Shown in pieces: positions 52,442-63,448 of a stretch of DNA of 64,000 bases. Under the pieces are notes generated by a model, which worked only from the letters and a program-made list of their open reading frames with translations, did not search any database and was not told where the DNA came from. The stretch is from the NCBI RefSeq assembly GCF_000004075.3, contig NC_026660.2, forward strand, positions 21,393,498 through 21,457,497, given 5' to 3'. The number at the start of each line of letters is the position of its first letter. The first letter of the stretch is position 1. A program made the position numbers and the translations under genes. The stretch comes from Cucumis sativus (taxonomy: Eukaryota; Streptophyta; Magnoliopsida; Cucurbitales; Cucurbitaceae).

Positions 52442-54195
52442 TCACTTGCTCATGGTTGAAGACAAATAGAAGTTCCAAAATATAGAGGCCACAGACATGA
52501 ATGCCACCCGACCTTGGAGTGGCACGACCCTGTAAGATGTCACAAATGGTTCGGTCAAATTCAGGATAATGTCCTCACTAATTCAAAACACGAACATGCA
52601 ATTGCAAGAGTTATAAACAGAGAATGGCTCACTCTCAAATCCTCAAGTTTTTACTCTTCATGAGAATAGAACACATACCAGGTTCATCGGGCCCATCAGA
52701 AGGAGATCAGATGAATAATTTTGTGGTTCAAAGATTTGAAACATTGTAGATCAGTGATGTCTGTCTTATATACACAGATTTTTAAAAGATGATATTGTGT
52801 TACTGTTTTGACTCATTTACTATAGGTTAACTATATTAACAAAATTCTGGACAATGTAATTGAGTGAAGGCCCTGTTCCGGAAAAAGCAGTAGACAAAAC
52901 AACATCCAAAAAGTCTATCAAAAGATGAGAGAGAATACTAGAACAAACGACCATCTTTTTAAGGTTAGCCATTTTTCATAATGAAAACGTGAGTAATAGG
53001 AAGAGAACCCACATGGGGGTAACTAAATAAGAATAATTACCAAAAATTCAATATGCTGACAGGAATCCAGAACCTAACCCCTGCAAAAGAGATTAAAAAA
53101 AAAAAGTGATTTCATTACACTTGTGTTCTTAGGCAACAAAAGGCCCTAATCAGAGACGTTTTTTTTTTTACCATATGACAATGTCGGAAGAGCATCTTTT
53201 CGGTACATTTCAGGAAGCTGGGAGAGTTTTCCTAGCCAGAGACTGTTCCATGCAAATACAACACCAATAACTGCTGGACCAAGAACAATTTGGTTCAAGA
53301 CAACCTGAAGAAGAAACAATTATGAAAAAATTTCATAGAACTTGTTGTATATGCTTGATGTTCAACTTCAGACACTAAGATAAGAATTAAACACACAATC
53401 AACTGTACCTTAAGAATAAGATTCTCCACCGATTTCTTAGGCAAAACATGATCAAGATAGTTGTACCATGCAAAGGATCCTGGACCATAGAGTAGAAATC
53501 CATAAGAAGCCATCCGCAAAGACCGGATCCAATCATGTTCTGAAAATATGTTCATCTGGAAAAAGAATTTTGATCCAAGAAAAATAAACGGTTAGAGACC
53601 ACATCAGAAATGCATCACAAAAAAAAAAAAAAAAAAAAAAATCTACTATAGACAGAATGAAAAACAAATATATTTAATAGCAACAGTTCCAGTTCCACCG
53701 TTCAGTCCAAGAAAATTGGCCCATTCAAGTCCAAACAGGTAAAATTGACAGTGGCGGCCCAGAAAACTTGAGCAGACACCACAAACATGCACAATACAAA
53801 TTACGAACAAAGAACCAAGCATGCCCTAAGTTACCAAATACAGAACAATTCGAAATTCAAAATTACAAGAAAACAATCAATTGGAGTGAAGAACCAAAGA
53901 GAGGGAAGCTAACCTTGTCGGCAGAGGCAGAATCAGAGAGAGCAGTGGAATTCAAAGCGATTCCTTTACGATACCGGCCAATGAACTGAGCGATAGTGTC
54001 GCCGGAGAGAGTGAGACAGCCTGCAGTGATGTACTGCTTAAGAGGGAAACGAAAACCAGATCCACCAGTTGCTTCCAAGGAATTAGAGGATTTGGGCTCG
54101 AATGATCTTCTCTTGTTGTTACGAGAAGATTTGGAATGAGAAAGGAGGAAGTTCCAGGCCCAGAGGCCGCCATTGCCTCCGCTGAAAGCATCCAT
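52442..54195 (-). CDS. Mpv17/PMP22 family membrane protein
   Basis: Peroxisomal or organellar membrane protein of the Mpv17/PMP22 family; family members are thought to act as small-molecule channels, but the role of this one is unknown. Five exons, 54195-53914, 53555-53409, 53304-53172, 53080-53041 and 52529-52442, close in frame at 229 residues. After about 45 variable Ser/Asn/Gly-rich residues the family pattern begins: ITAGCLTLSGDTIAQ, DWIRSLRMASYGFLLYGPGS, WYNYLDHVLP, LNQIVLGPAVIGVVFAWNSL, FWIPVSILNFWVVPLQGRV, and a C-terminus of SIFWNFYLSSTMSK. The basic N-terminal extension could be an organelle-targeting sequence. One exon is only 40 nt and one intron is about 510 bp. Confidence 0.9.
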
Positions 54196-56590
54196 GCCGG
54201 AAAGGGAAAGAGGGTAGCAAGTATGTGAGGACGGAGGAAACTATTTAACCGTCAGAGATGAAGAGTCCGGCTGCTTTCTTGTGCCGCGGCAAGGCATGTG
54301 TTTTTTTTGTGTACTAAGCTAACTCATCGAACCTTTAATCGATAAACGTGACCCCAATCAATACTTGCTACTCAAAAATATCTTACACTATCCATTTTTA
54401 GTTCAAATACAATATTCCTTTTGCTTCAATTTCAATCCCAAATTTCACAAAATATTTACTATCATCAAAAAAAATTCTATCGCTAATAATTCTTTTACCA
54501 CTTATAAATATTTTAATTTATCTTGCTATTTTTAAAAAATACTTCTAATAAGTTATAGAAACTTAGTTTAGTTTAAGGTTCGATTGAAAAAATGTATTTA
54601 AAAAAATTCATTTTTGTTTTAATTATTTTTCTTACAAATTGTTTAAAATACATTTAAAATTTTATTTTGAGCGACTTTCAAACACTCTAGTTTTTCTTTT
54701 CAAAATAACTTATATTTTAAATTAACTATTTGTAAATGTAATACAAACACACTATTAATCTATAATTTTATTAAATCTTAAATCTAATGAATATAAAAAA
54801 ATTGTACAAAAATAAAATATTATGAAAAAATATTTATAGTTTAGATATAATTAATTTTATTTTTAGTAGTTTTGTTCTATAAAATGTAAATAGTTTGTCG
54901 AATTTTTATTTAAAAAGAACGTGGGAATTATATGAATTAAAATATTAAATTTCATCTATCTCAGTAGGAATAAGGTTTGTGGGGTTTTAGATGATTTTAT
55001 GACAACTAACATCACAAAGGAAGATTGAAGATTTCACAAATTTAGGTTTGAGAATTGAGAAAAGGAGAAATTGGGAGAGAACCAAGAAATGAAAAGGAAA
55101 GAATTAGATGAGAGCCAAATTGTTGGGTGTTGTTCCATATTCACATAACCAACGGCCCCTAAGTTGAGTTTTTTAATTTCTATTTTTTAAACAAACAATC
55201 AAAAAATAAAAATGTGGAGTTTGCAAAATACACCAAATTTATAATTTATGATAACAGAACTCATGTCGTTTATAAATAGATTATCATCTCATAGGATCAA
55301 TTACTAATCATATTTATCAATTTTACAATATCCAAAAAGATGTGTTATGAACGGTTCTTTTTCTAATTTTTTTTGTTATTTGATGTAATTTTTCAGCATT
55401 TCAAGAAATTAGATACATAGTCTAATTGTTTATTATTATTTTTTTTTCAAAATAGTAAAAATGGACATCAAAATTGAAATTGGAAAGTCTTAAATACTCT
55501 AATTGATTCATGGATTTGCATGTGAAATCTGATTGTTATTCGATCCTCATTTGATTACTTTCTACTTTATTTTTTATTCAATTTTAGTTAGTGTTGTGAG
55601 ATAATCATTTGGTTACCATTTGATTGTCTTTTTATTACCTTTTTTTTTTCTTTCAATTCTAGCTATTCTACTAATATAGACATTTCATTACTTTCTAATT
55701 GTCATAATAATTTTTAACGTTGTTTGATTGCCTTCTAATTGTCATTTGATTAGTTTCTATTCTTTGACATGTTTATTTGCTATTTGCTATTGATTGTTAT
55801 TTAATTGCTATTGTATTTATTTGTTATTTTATTATTGTTTAATTGTTTATTGTTATTTGATATAGATCGTATATTTATTTGTTTCCTTTAACTTCATGGG
55901 TTCGCCAACACTGAATGTCAAATCATCGTTCTCAAAGTTTGACTTGAAATTTTGAGTTTCTTAAGGCTTCATGCATGTTTGTTAACTAGAAAATAAAAAA
56001 GGGCTTCATCATACCTAATTTTTAGTTTGAGAGAGTTATTTCTTAGTCATTTGATTTTCATTTGATTATGATAGGAAAGCTTTTTATTTGTCTTATTGAC
56101 TTCTGATTCCATATAATTTCTTTATATTGTTTTTCACATAATTTATAGTTTTTAACCAAAAAAAATTCAGAAAACAAAGTATCAAATCATATGTCATAAA
56201 TAGAAATTACAAAATAATTTGAAAATATCTAATAAAAATCACATTACAATCATAGAACAATTAGGTGACAATGAAATAGAAATCACAACGTAAACCCTAA
56301 ATCGTACCTAACTTCTAATGAAAATAACTTTTTGAAATTTGTAAACAATAGTGTAGATTAGGTTTCACCATAAAAGCTAGCACGTTTTTTACGTTCAAAT
56401 ACTCTTTTCTCGGTCCATCTCGAACGAGATCGATATCGAAATTTAATCAAAAAATTGGTTTTGGTCTTCTACATACATCTCTCCATGTTACTCATCAAGA
56501 TTTATTTTCCTCTCCAACTCCATCATGGCTATCACAGTTATTACATGTGTCATCATTATAGATGCTACTTCAGCTTTTGGAGGAATTGGT

Positions 56591-56760
56591 GGTTTAATAT
56601 GGGGTATCAGAGCAGGTGGGGGATGGATGAATTGGTGGTTGAATATGGGGTATCAGAGCAGGTGGGGGATGGATGAATTGGTGGTGGTTGAATATGGGGT
56701 ATCAGAGCAGGTGGGGGATGGATGAATTGGTGGTTTAATATGGGGTATTAGAGCAGGTGG
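56591..56760 (+). repeat. 46-bp minisatellite, four copies
   Basis: The word GGGGTATCAGAGCAGGTGG begins at 56601, 56647 and 56696, with a fourth variant (GGGGTATTAGAGCAGGTGG) at 56742. The intervening GGATGGATGAATTGGTGG is shared. Periods are 46, 49 (an extra GTG) and 46 bp. The unit contains a one-base variant of the TGGTATCAGAGC primer-binding motif and directly adjoins the left arm of the inverted repeat at 56732. Confidence 0.85.
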
Positions 56761-56966
56761 TCCAGGGAGGTTGTGTTCAGTTCAAGCCCCTGCATTGTCG
56801 TTTCCTATCAATTTCCACTTGTTAGGCCTTTCAACCAGCTTAAGCTTTTGGATGTGGAAAATGATTTTAATTGGAGAGGAAACGACAATGCAGGGGCTTG
56901 AACACAAGACCTCCCTGGACCCAAGACCTCCCTGGACCACCTGCTCTGATACCATATTAAATCACC
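56732..56966. mobile_element. Inverted repeat with tRNA-Met primer-binding motif (TRIM-like)
   Basis: The left arm at 56732-56806 starts GGTTTAATATGGGGTATTAG and runs to GTCGTTTCCT. The right arm, 56877-56966, is its reverse complement and reads, on the minus strand, GATTTAATATGGTATCAGAG then CAGGTGGTCCAGGGAGG. The loop is about 70 bp. TGGTATCAGAGC is the usual primer-binding site for initiator tRNA-Met in plant LTR elements. The right arm carries one extra copy of a 17-19-bp block (CCAAGACCTCCCTGGA). No coding region was seen, so a short non-autonomous LTR element such as a TRIM is the best guess. Confidence 0.55.
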
Positions 56967-58788
56967 GATTCACCCAAAAGCTTAAGCTAGTGGTTGAAGG
57001 CAAATTTAATTATATATCACCAACAAAAGGGTGTGATTCTTTCTCCAATGAATTAGAAGCAGGAGCAAAGTTGTCAAGCGAAGAGCTCTGATGATGATCT
57101 TGCTTTCAGGAGATTTCGTCACTTGTTCCCAACTTTCCTTCACGAGGATATAACCTTATTCTTGTTCACACGATCTCCCTTGAATGGATGTTAGGGATAG
57201 CCTGAAAGGTCCCATGTAGTAGTTACTTGTGACGGTGGCTTTGGATGTGACTTTTTTGTTGTCATTTGTTGATTTGTTGATTTAGATGACAAGAGAGAGA
57301 TGACCCACTAAGCACATCAATTTGTTCGCACAAGGTTTTTAGAGAAAGTGTTTTGTAGAGTTGAACTTGTATTGATGTTGACTTGATGTGATATGGTTTG
57401 TTTTCTAGTTAATGAATTTTTTGTTTTCTCTCGATTGAATGTGCACGCTTAATGTATAGAAGCGAAATGTTTGATATTCTTGAAGGCAGAGTCATGAAAG
57501 TATATTTGTATCTCTAAAAGACTTGAGCTTCAAGTGTGGTCAATTACATTGTAATCAGGTAGAGGAGTTAAGGAGTATTCCAATTGTGAGGAATTCTCTC
57601 TACGGCTCTCAAGTCTAAATTTTTTTATATTCACAACTGAAGAGAACTCCACTATTTATGGAATAGTTGTAAATATAGCAATTGGAATAATTTAATTAAG
57701 GTTATTTTCCGGTTCAATTGGACTTTAGTCTAAATTTTGATATTTAATTGAACCAAAATAATTAATTTAATCTAACGATTAATATAAAACACATGGCATA
57801 ATCAAGATTTGTCAATTTACACCTTCAATATCAATTTAGGACATATTTTAATTAGTCTCAAATTTTATTATTTACAAATTTGTTGTTAATTTAATAAAAA
57901 ATGTGACAATTCATAAATAGTCCAAAATTTCTTTTCAATCCTCATACATTAATTGTATCATTTTTATGAAACTGTTAATTTTCTTAATTAAAGCATAAAT
58001 TACTTAAATATAATATATTGTAATCTTTACTATTTTGATAAAAAAAAAAAATTCAAGTGATTGTACACGCTAAGAACCAAGATTTTTATTAGGGATGATG
58101 GTCGGTGAATCAACTTTTCGACCAAATCACCATCGAATCAACTATAGTCAATTTAGTAAATGTTCAAATCGATCTCAACTATCAATAAATATATATATGT
58201 GGTCAGTCGATTTTTTGTCAGTTAGTTGGTTTGACACTACGAAATTCTTTTGAAATTTCTTGATTTGAAACTTTCCCAAACCAACCATGACCGATCCCAT
58301 GGACGGGTCTATTAAGGGACCAGAGGCACTCATTCCCAGGTGTCAAATTACAATATATCTTAAAAAATGTGTTATTTTATTATAATCTGGCTTTGGTATA
58401 GTGGTTGTGCCCCCATCATTCTTCGACCGACTTCGATTTGACCAATCAATTTCCACACTCCCTCGTATTAGTACTAAAATGTATACAAAAGTAAGTTGGA
58501 AAATTTTCAAGATACACTTTGTTTGAGCTTGCAAAAAAAGGTGTCAAAAGAAATTTTAATCAATCTTTTTCTTAAATTAATTATATATATATATATAAGG
58601 TATTTACAAAAAAAAGAAGTGTCAACTTATTAAATCGGATTGAACACAATGCAATTCAAAAATAATTTTAGTTACGATCAAAATTCCTAAAGTAACTTGG
58701 TAAGAGTTATATTTAATGCGTTTTATAACAGGAAAAAGTCAAAGTATCATGATCATGTAGATTACACTATAGTTTAAGAATTTTTTCT

Positions 58789-58806
58789 TATATAAATCTA
58801 CACGTG
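58789..58806 (+). promoter_or_regulatory. TATA box and G-box of the GTE-like gene
   Basis: TATATAAAT at 58789-58797 is a good TATA match and CACGTG at 58801-58806 is a G-box. They lie about 240 and 230 bp before the ATG at 59035. The closeness of TATA and G-box is unusual for a plant promoter, where the G-box normally lies upstream. Confidence 0.4.
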
Positions 58807-59034
58807 TTTATATATCATTGGAAAAAAGTGATTTTTTTTCCAAAAATAATCACCGCTTCTATACACTTCCGACGGAACACACTCCGAACAATATAATCCA
58901 ATCTTCATACGGATATAACGTTCAAGATTTTCGTAATTTCTTTAGGAAATCCGAGAAATTACTCCTCTCCAGACAAGTATAAGTTCATCATCACATAATT
59001 GCTTAACATTCTTCTACTTTCTGAGAATTATTAG

Positions 59035-59679
59035 ATGTTTGGGAGAACAAGAATGGTGTGCAATTCTTCAACTTCCATCAAACCATTGAAGGTGAAGGTA
59101 ACGACGATAATGAAGCAGCCGAAGAAAGCAAAGCCAACGCCGACGATGGAAACTACTCCATTAACAGCGATCACATTTGACGATAAACATTATCGAGTGA
59201 GTATGTTGAAGAGTAGATTCGCGAGTACCATCTTGAAAGCACAGCAGCAACTTTCTGAAAGCAAGAGGAAGGTGTGCAATGTGGAGAAGAAACCTCCAAC
59301 TCCAGCTTTGACTCCGATGGAGGAACGGAGAGAAGCCACTCGAGAGGCTTCGTGGAGGAACAAGAAACCTACGGCTACGGCTACGGCTACGGCTACGACT
59401 ACTCCAACTACGAATTCGAATGAAGAACCAACTAGAGAAGTTGTCCAAAGGGCTTTGTGGAGGAAGATGAAATTACCTCCGACTCCAATTCTGACTTCAA
59501 CTGAAGAAATAAGAAGAGCGGCTCGACAAGCCTTGGAGGACTTGGAGCGGAGCGTTGATGTTGAGGACAGCCACAAATCGGTGAAGGATTTGGAGAGACT
59601 TTGCGGTTGGCCTATTCCTTCCGTTGGTGGTTTCAAGAACAGGATGGAATATTATGGTTTATATTTGAAGAATTATTAG
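59035..59679 (+). CDS. GTE-like protein lacking the bromodomain
   Basis: Intronless gene for 214 residues. It resembles only the C-terminal half of plant GTE factors (bromodomain transcription regulators of the GTE8/GTE10 kind). Residues 52-70 (HYRVSMLKSRFASTILKAQ) match the YRAALLKSRFADTILKA block. Residues 159-190 (IRRAARQALEDLERSVDV and KSVKDLERLC) match AARQALLKMEKTVDINEN...FLEDLEML. The end MEYYGLYLKNY matches LEQLGLYMK. All comparisons are from memory. No bromodomain is present. There is an internal duplication, PPTPALTPMEERREATREA at 87-105 and PPTPILTSTEEIRRAARQA at 148-166, and a TATATATAT run at 113-121 from a GGCTAC repeat. It may be a derived orphan gene or a processed, truncated copy. 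It has a plausible TATA box. Confidence 0.6.
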   Translation: MFGRTRMVCNSSTSIKPLKVKVTTIMKQPKKAKPTPTMETTPLTAITFDDKHYRVSMLKSRFASTILKAQQQLSESKRKVCNVEKKPPTPALTPMEERREATREASWRNKKPTATATATATTTPTTNSNEEPTREVVQRALWRKMKLPPTPILTSTEEIRRAARQALEDLERSVDVEDSHKSVKDLERLCGWPIPSVGGFKNRMEYYGLYLKNY

Positions 59680-59684
59680 TCACT

Positions 59685-60353
59685 TTTAATAATAGTAAAC
59701 GGCTTTGAGATATCTCCAAGAGGTTGATATTCAAACCATGAATGGAAAAAATAGAATAACATATGAATACTTTAGAATACAAAGCTTGAGTAGAGGATCC
59801 ACTCAAAAGGCAGTAGTCCTTTGAAACCGCATAAAACAATAGGGAACCGCATTCACTACAAAATTGATACAAATTTTTTAGGCTAAATCCAAAATGTGTA
59901 GAGCCACAAAGATGCTGGCATGATACATACTTGAATATGGTCAGCGCCTAGAGAGAGGCCGTACAAAAAAATTCCATCAATAGCAGTAATACGAAACAAC
60001 TTCCAGTAAATCTGTTCAAAATTACCGTGGCCCTGTAGGAACAACAAACCAGAGACAATTGGAATTAACAATGTCCTGAATGGTGATTATAATAAAAAGG
60101 TTTATGTAACCACGTTGAATATCAGAAGCTAGAATGGTAATTGAACATGTAAAATTTGCTTCGGCCATCATCAAATTTAAGCAGATCTCACATGACAAAC
60201 AGTAATTCAATGGTGTTATTTTATTGTTTTGTTGTTTTAAATCAATTGTGGAACTAAGTAGAGATGTATTTAAGCTGAACAGGACAAATAGGCAAGACAA
60301 GTTAAAGAGAGCTTACTGGAATTGACTAGGATTCGAACAATGTAATTTGGCAA
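59685..60353 (-). other. 3' flank of the translocator gene, possible 3' UTR exon
   Basis: This lies between the stop codons of two genes facing each other. On the minus strand a TGTTCCTACAG acceptor-like site near 60034 precedes 59883-60030, a sequence with good base composition but no family match. A spliced 3' UTR exon is possible. Nothing else was recognised. Confidence 0.25.
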
Positions 60354-63300
60354 TCAACGTTGGGCATCTTCCTCGTCAGTCTCCTCAAGAATTACATATT
60401 TTCTAGCAACATTTGTTGACTGTGAGTCTACCAGTTTATCTTCACTAGATTTCTTCTGTAGCTTTTTGTATCTGATGAGTAATTGGAGTTAAAACATGTT
60501 AACTTAACACAAAAGGCACCCACAACCAGATTCTTTTACTTGTTTAGATGCAATTCATTAACAAAATTTGACAAATGGTCAGGCATGTTAATTAAACACA
60601 ATATATATTCATATATATATTTTGACAACTTACTTGTACCAATTGAACAAACTGACCCCAATCATAATTATGATGAGACCAAAACCTTTAAGCCAGGTAA
60701 ACTTATCGTGGAAGTAAAAGACTGCAACCTGAAAATGCAATAATGTAATATTTAATTAGAAGACGTAGTTAGCCGGGCAGGGATCAATAACCCCAATAAT
60801 GTTGGATATAACAATGCTCTTATAGTTAAAATTTTGTATCTCACTACCATGCACGTTAACCTTTTTTTTTTTTATAAGAAATGCTTTTATTAAAGGAAAA
60901 GAGAAATCAGAGAGGAAGAGGGAAGACAAGATGCCTTCCAACTCATGCCACCCTTCTACAAGATTTTGAATGTCGTTGCAGTAGTATATAATGAAGGACA
61001 GTAATGTAACGAGCTCATTTCCTTGCAGTGGGATGCTGGCGAAACCATAACCTAGTGTCAACTTCATTAAAATCACCATTACTTTTTTTCCTTTTAATAA
61101 TACTGAAACAAGCAATCTTATAGCCAGCAATGACAGAGATTGAAAGAGGAAAGAAAGGCCAGCCAACTTTTCAAATACATTTAAGTGATTGTAGTGAGCA
61201 TAGATGTATGTTTTCAGCAAACTTATCCTACAAGCCTAGATTAATACTATGTTAAATGGCTAGATAAATACTATGTTATGCAGCACATTATCTCGCACAA
61301 AAGGGCTCTTGATGAGCAAGCTCAAAACTACTTGTAGGAAGTCATGACAACTCAGAAAGATATGCATCAAGAGAAGTGCAAAATTGAGATGAGATACTAG
61401 ACCACAATGAAGCAAAATTGAAGGACTCAGTACATCTTGATTAGAAAGTACAATAACCATGGTCAGAAAATCTCATACCAGTATAGTTACAGCCTCCTTG
61501 ACAACACCAGCAACCGTAACCGTGACAGCACTAGTTACGGAGACAAGGATATATTCTGTTAATACCTGTAAAGGTATGACATAAATTTTCATATGAGTGC
61601 AAACAATAGATTTGATCCCCAAAATATTAGGACAGAAGGGGAGACAGAACTATATAATGAAATTCCCAGCAAATAAATGCTCTACCAACTACACCTACTG
61701 TGAAGTTGATAGAAATCAATCCTCATCCAGCAAAATTGTGCTTATCAAAAAGAAAAGATTCAGATAGGTTCCTACCATACAGAAGGCGAGTGCTCCACCA
61801 AAAAGCATCAGCAAGCTACTCCGAGTAACATGCCAGATACTATTGAAATACCCATTACTGGTAAATTCTTTCCACGGATCTAAACCAAGGGATAGCATCA
61901 ATGTCACAACGGCCATCACTGGTGTCACGTAGCTCATCAGGGTAAAAGGATTTTTCAAACCTGAAATGAAGGGAACCACATATATAGCATTTGCACCAGT
62001 TTGGTATGAAAACAATTGAAATCTGAATGAAACATAGTCAAAGAGTTGCCAAAAGGACTTAGCATCAAATATAAAATGGTCTTGTAGAAAACAATGGATC
62101 GACTCAAATGGCAATTCACTGGGCCTGATATGCAAACTATTTCACTTGATGAAACAAAATAACATATAATCTACAGAGACTGGAAGTTTTTGGAGAAAAT
62201 TCAAGATTGCAAGAACAAATTCATAATTGTCCTTGAAGCCTAGCAGAAATCCACCACTACATAACCAAAGGAAATGCAATAATAAAAAACTAAACAGCAC
62301 CCGAAACACTTACCATATGCTTCTCGCTTCATATCCAGTAGGGCACAAAACATCATACAGGGAAAAGTGTCAGGATCCAAGCCAACAAATATAAAGCAAG
62401 AAACGGACAAAATAGTTGCTTGGAAAACAAAATGATTTCTGATGGCATAAAACACTAGTATACACAGAAAAAGAATGAAAAAAAAATAAAATTCATACCT
62501 GCAGAAGAATTTGCGTCATGGACCACCTGAAGCCAGACATAACCGAAGCAAGCATAACAAAAATAAAACCCCAGAATTCAAACTCTGTCTCCTTTGCAAC
62601 TGCATGAACAAAGCCAGGTCAAACGTTGTGGCATAAACACATTTTTAATCAAGAATTTTAGCCTAGATTTTCCTTAATGAATTATTACATCAAACAATGT
62701 AAGAACTTAGAAGTAATGGAATGCTTTAAGTTGCTATGGACAAAAACAAAGGAGCCAACAGCAACCATTCACTTGCTCCTAACTCTTTCACTTCCAACTT
62801 CAATCTTCCTTGAGTATGTGCCGTAGGTAAACAGTAAACCCACTGTGAGTTCCAAAAAACTATTCCTAACTTTCATGGCTGGCTTGTAGTGGTTAAAAGG
62901 GTTGAGATGAGACTTGAAGACTATGGGGGTTCTCACACACACACATAAAAACATTGAAAATAGCCAACTCGAGGACCTCTCCAGCATCTTTTTCTATGTT
63001 GTGGAAGATTATGTTTCTTTCATCCCAATTCTTCCACAAAACAACCCTAATTAAGCAAAGACCAAAAATGAGCTTTAGTAGCTTAGCCTTGAATGGGTGA
63101 TCATATAGCATATTGGAAGAGTGACTAAGGTGTGAAATAACCATAATGCGGCTCAAATACTGACATTATAGAAAATATAAGAAATGAACTGTCCTTCCTA
63201 TGTAAGGTAGGTGAATAATAAGAGCGCAAGATCAAACCTGAAACCTATACAACTGACAGCTCAGTTCAATTGATTTGACAAACGGTGGTCAATTTTATTT

Positions 63301-63448
63301 GAGTATAATCAAGAACTACACAATTTAAATTCTAAAATTCATACATTATCAGCTAGGAATAGAATAAGGATGCTTGATACCTGTTAATAAGATTCCAACA
63401 GATATAATCAAGATGATGCCCGCAAGTCTATAGCTAGGAGCTTCCAAC
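60354..63448 (-). CDS. Nucleotide-sugar/triose-phosphate translocator family protein, partial (At1g06470-like)
   Basis: Membrane transporter of the TPT/NST family, like Arabidopsis At1g06470; substrate not established. Only the 3' part is in the window and no coding exon was found from 63449 to 64000. Visible exons are 63448-63381, 62599-62499, 62326-62314 (a 13-nt microexon), 61960-61776, 61565-61479, 60728-60634 and 60471-60354, all in phase, about 222 residues. Segments seen are SYRLAGIILIISVGILLTVA, KETEFEFWGFIFVMLASVMS, GFRWSMTQILLQ, REAYGLKNPFTLMSYVTPVM, LMLFGGALAFCMVLTEY, SVTSAVTVTVAGVVKEAVTI and FTWLKGFGLIIIMIGVSLFN, forming about five membrane helices. The tail after NWYKYKKLQKK is hydrophilic and acidic. 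The microexon is supported by phase and by REAYG replacing the KETFG of the relative. Confidence 0.88.
60855..61220 (-). mobile_element. Possible retroposed sequence with A-rich tail in an intron
   Basis: On the minus strand the sequence ends CTTTAATAAAAGCATTTCTT followed by ATAAAAAAAAAAAAAA near 60860. This is the pattern of a polyadenylated retroposon end carrying an AATAAA signal. The sequence before it has an open frame of 154 codons that I cannot assign. It sits in the intron between exons 61565-61479 and 60728-60634. Confidence 0.35.
62760..63160 (-). mobile_element. LINE-like reverse-transcriptase C-terminal remnant in an intron
   Basis: The minus strand encodes KLIFGLCLIRVVLWKNWDER and NIIFHN, resembling the WxIWxERNxRIF signature at the C-terminal zf-RVT end of plant LINE ORF2 proteins. 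FNVFMCVCENP downstream resembles the ALxWCK region. The fragment is short and the frame is lost after about 85 codons. It lies in the intron between 63381 and 62599. Family assignment is from memory. Confidence 0.4.

Larger units (their letters stand above)
54250..58785. other. Intergenic region between Mpv17/PMP22 and the GTE-like gene
   Basis: AT-rich and without a supported gene. The region at 55500-55900 repeats ATTGTCATTTGATT-like words, the complement of words at 22740-23110. A minisatellite and an inverted repeat with a primer-binding motif lie at 56591-56966. The sequence around 58080-58310 contains GGTCGGT/TCGACC words typical of dispersed plant repeats. Confidence 0.55.

Noticed and set aside
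56732..56966. tRNA gene or tRNA-derived SINE
   Set aside because: The TGGTATCAGAGC motif is complementary to the tRNA-Met 3' end and GTTCAAGCCC is B-box-like, but no cloverleaf forms and no proper A box is present. A primer-binding site of an LTR-type element explains it better.
59190..59636. Minus-strand 148-codon frame over the GTE-like gene
   Set aside because: Antisense shadow; the plus-strand frame is longer and carries the family-like blocks.
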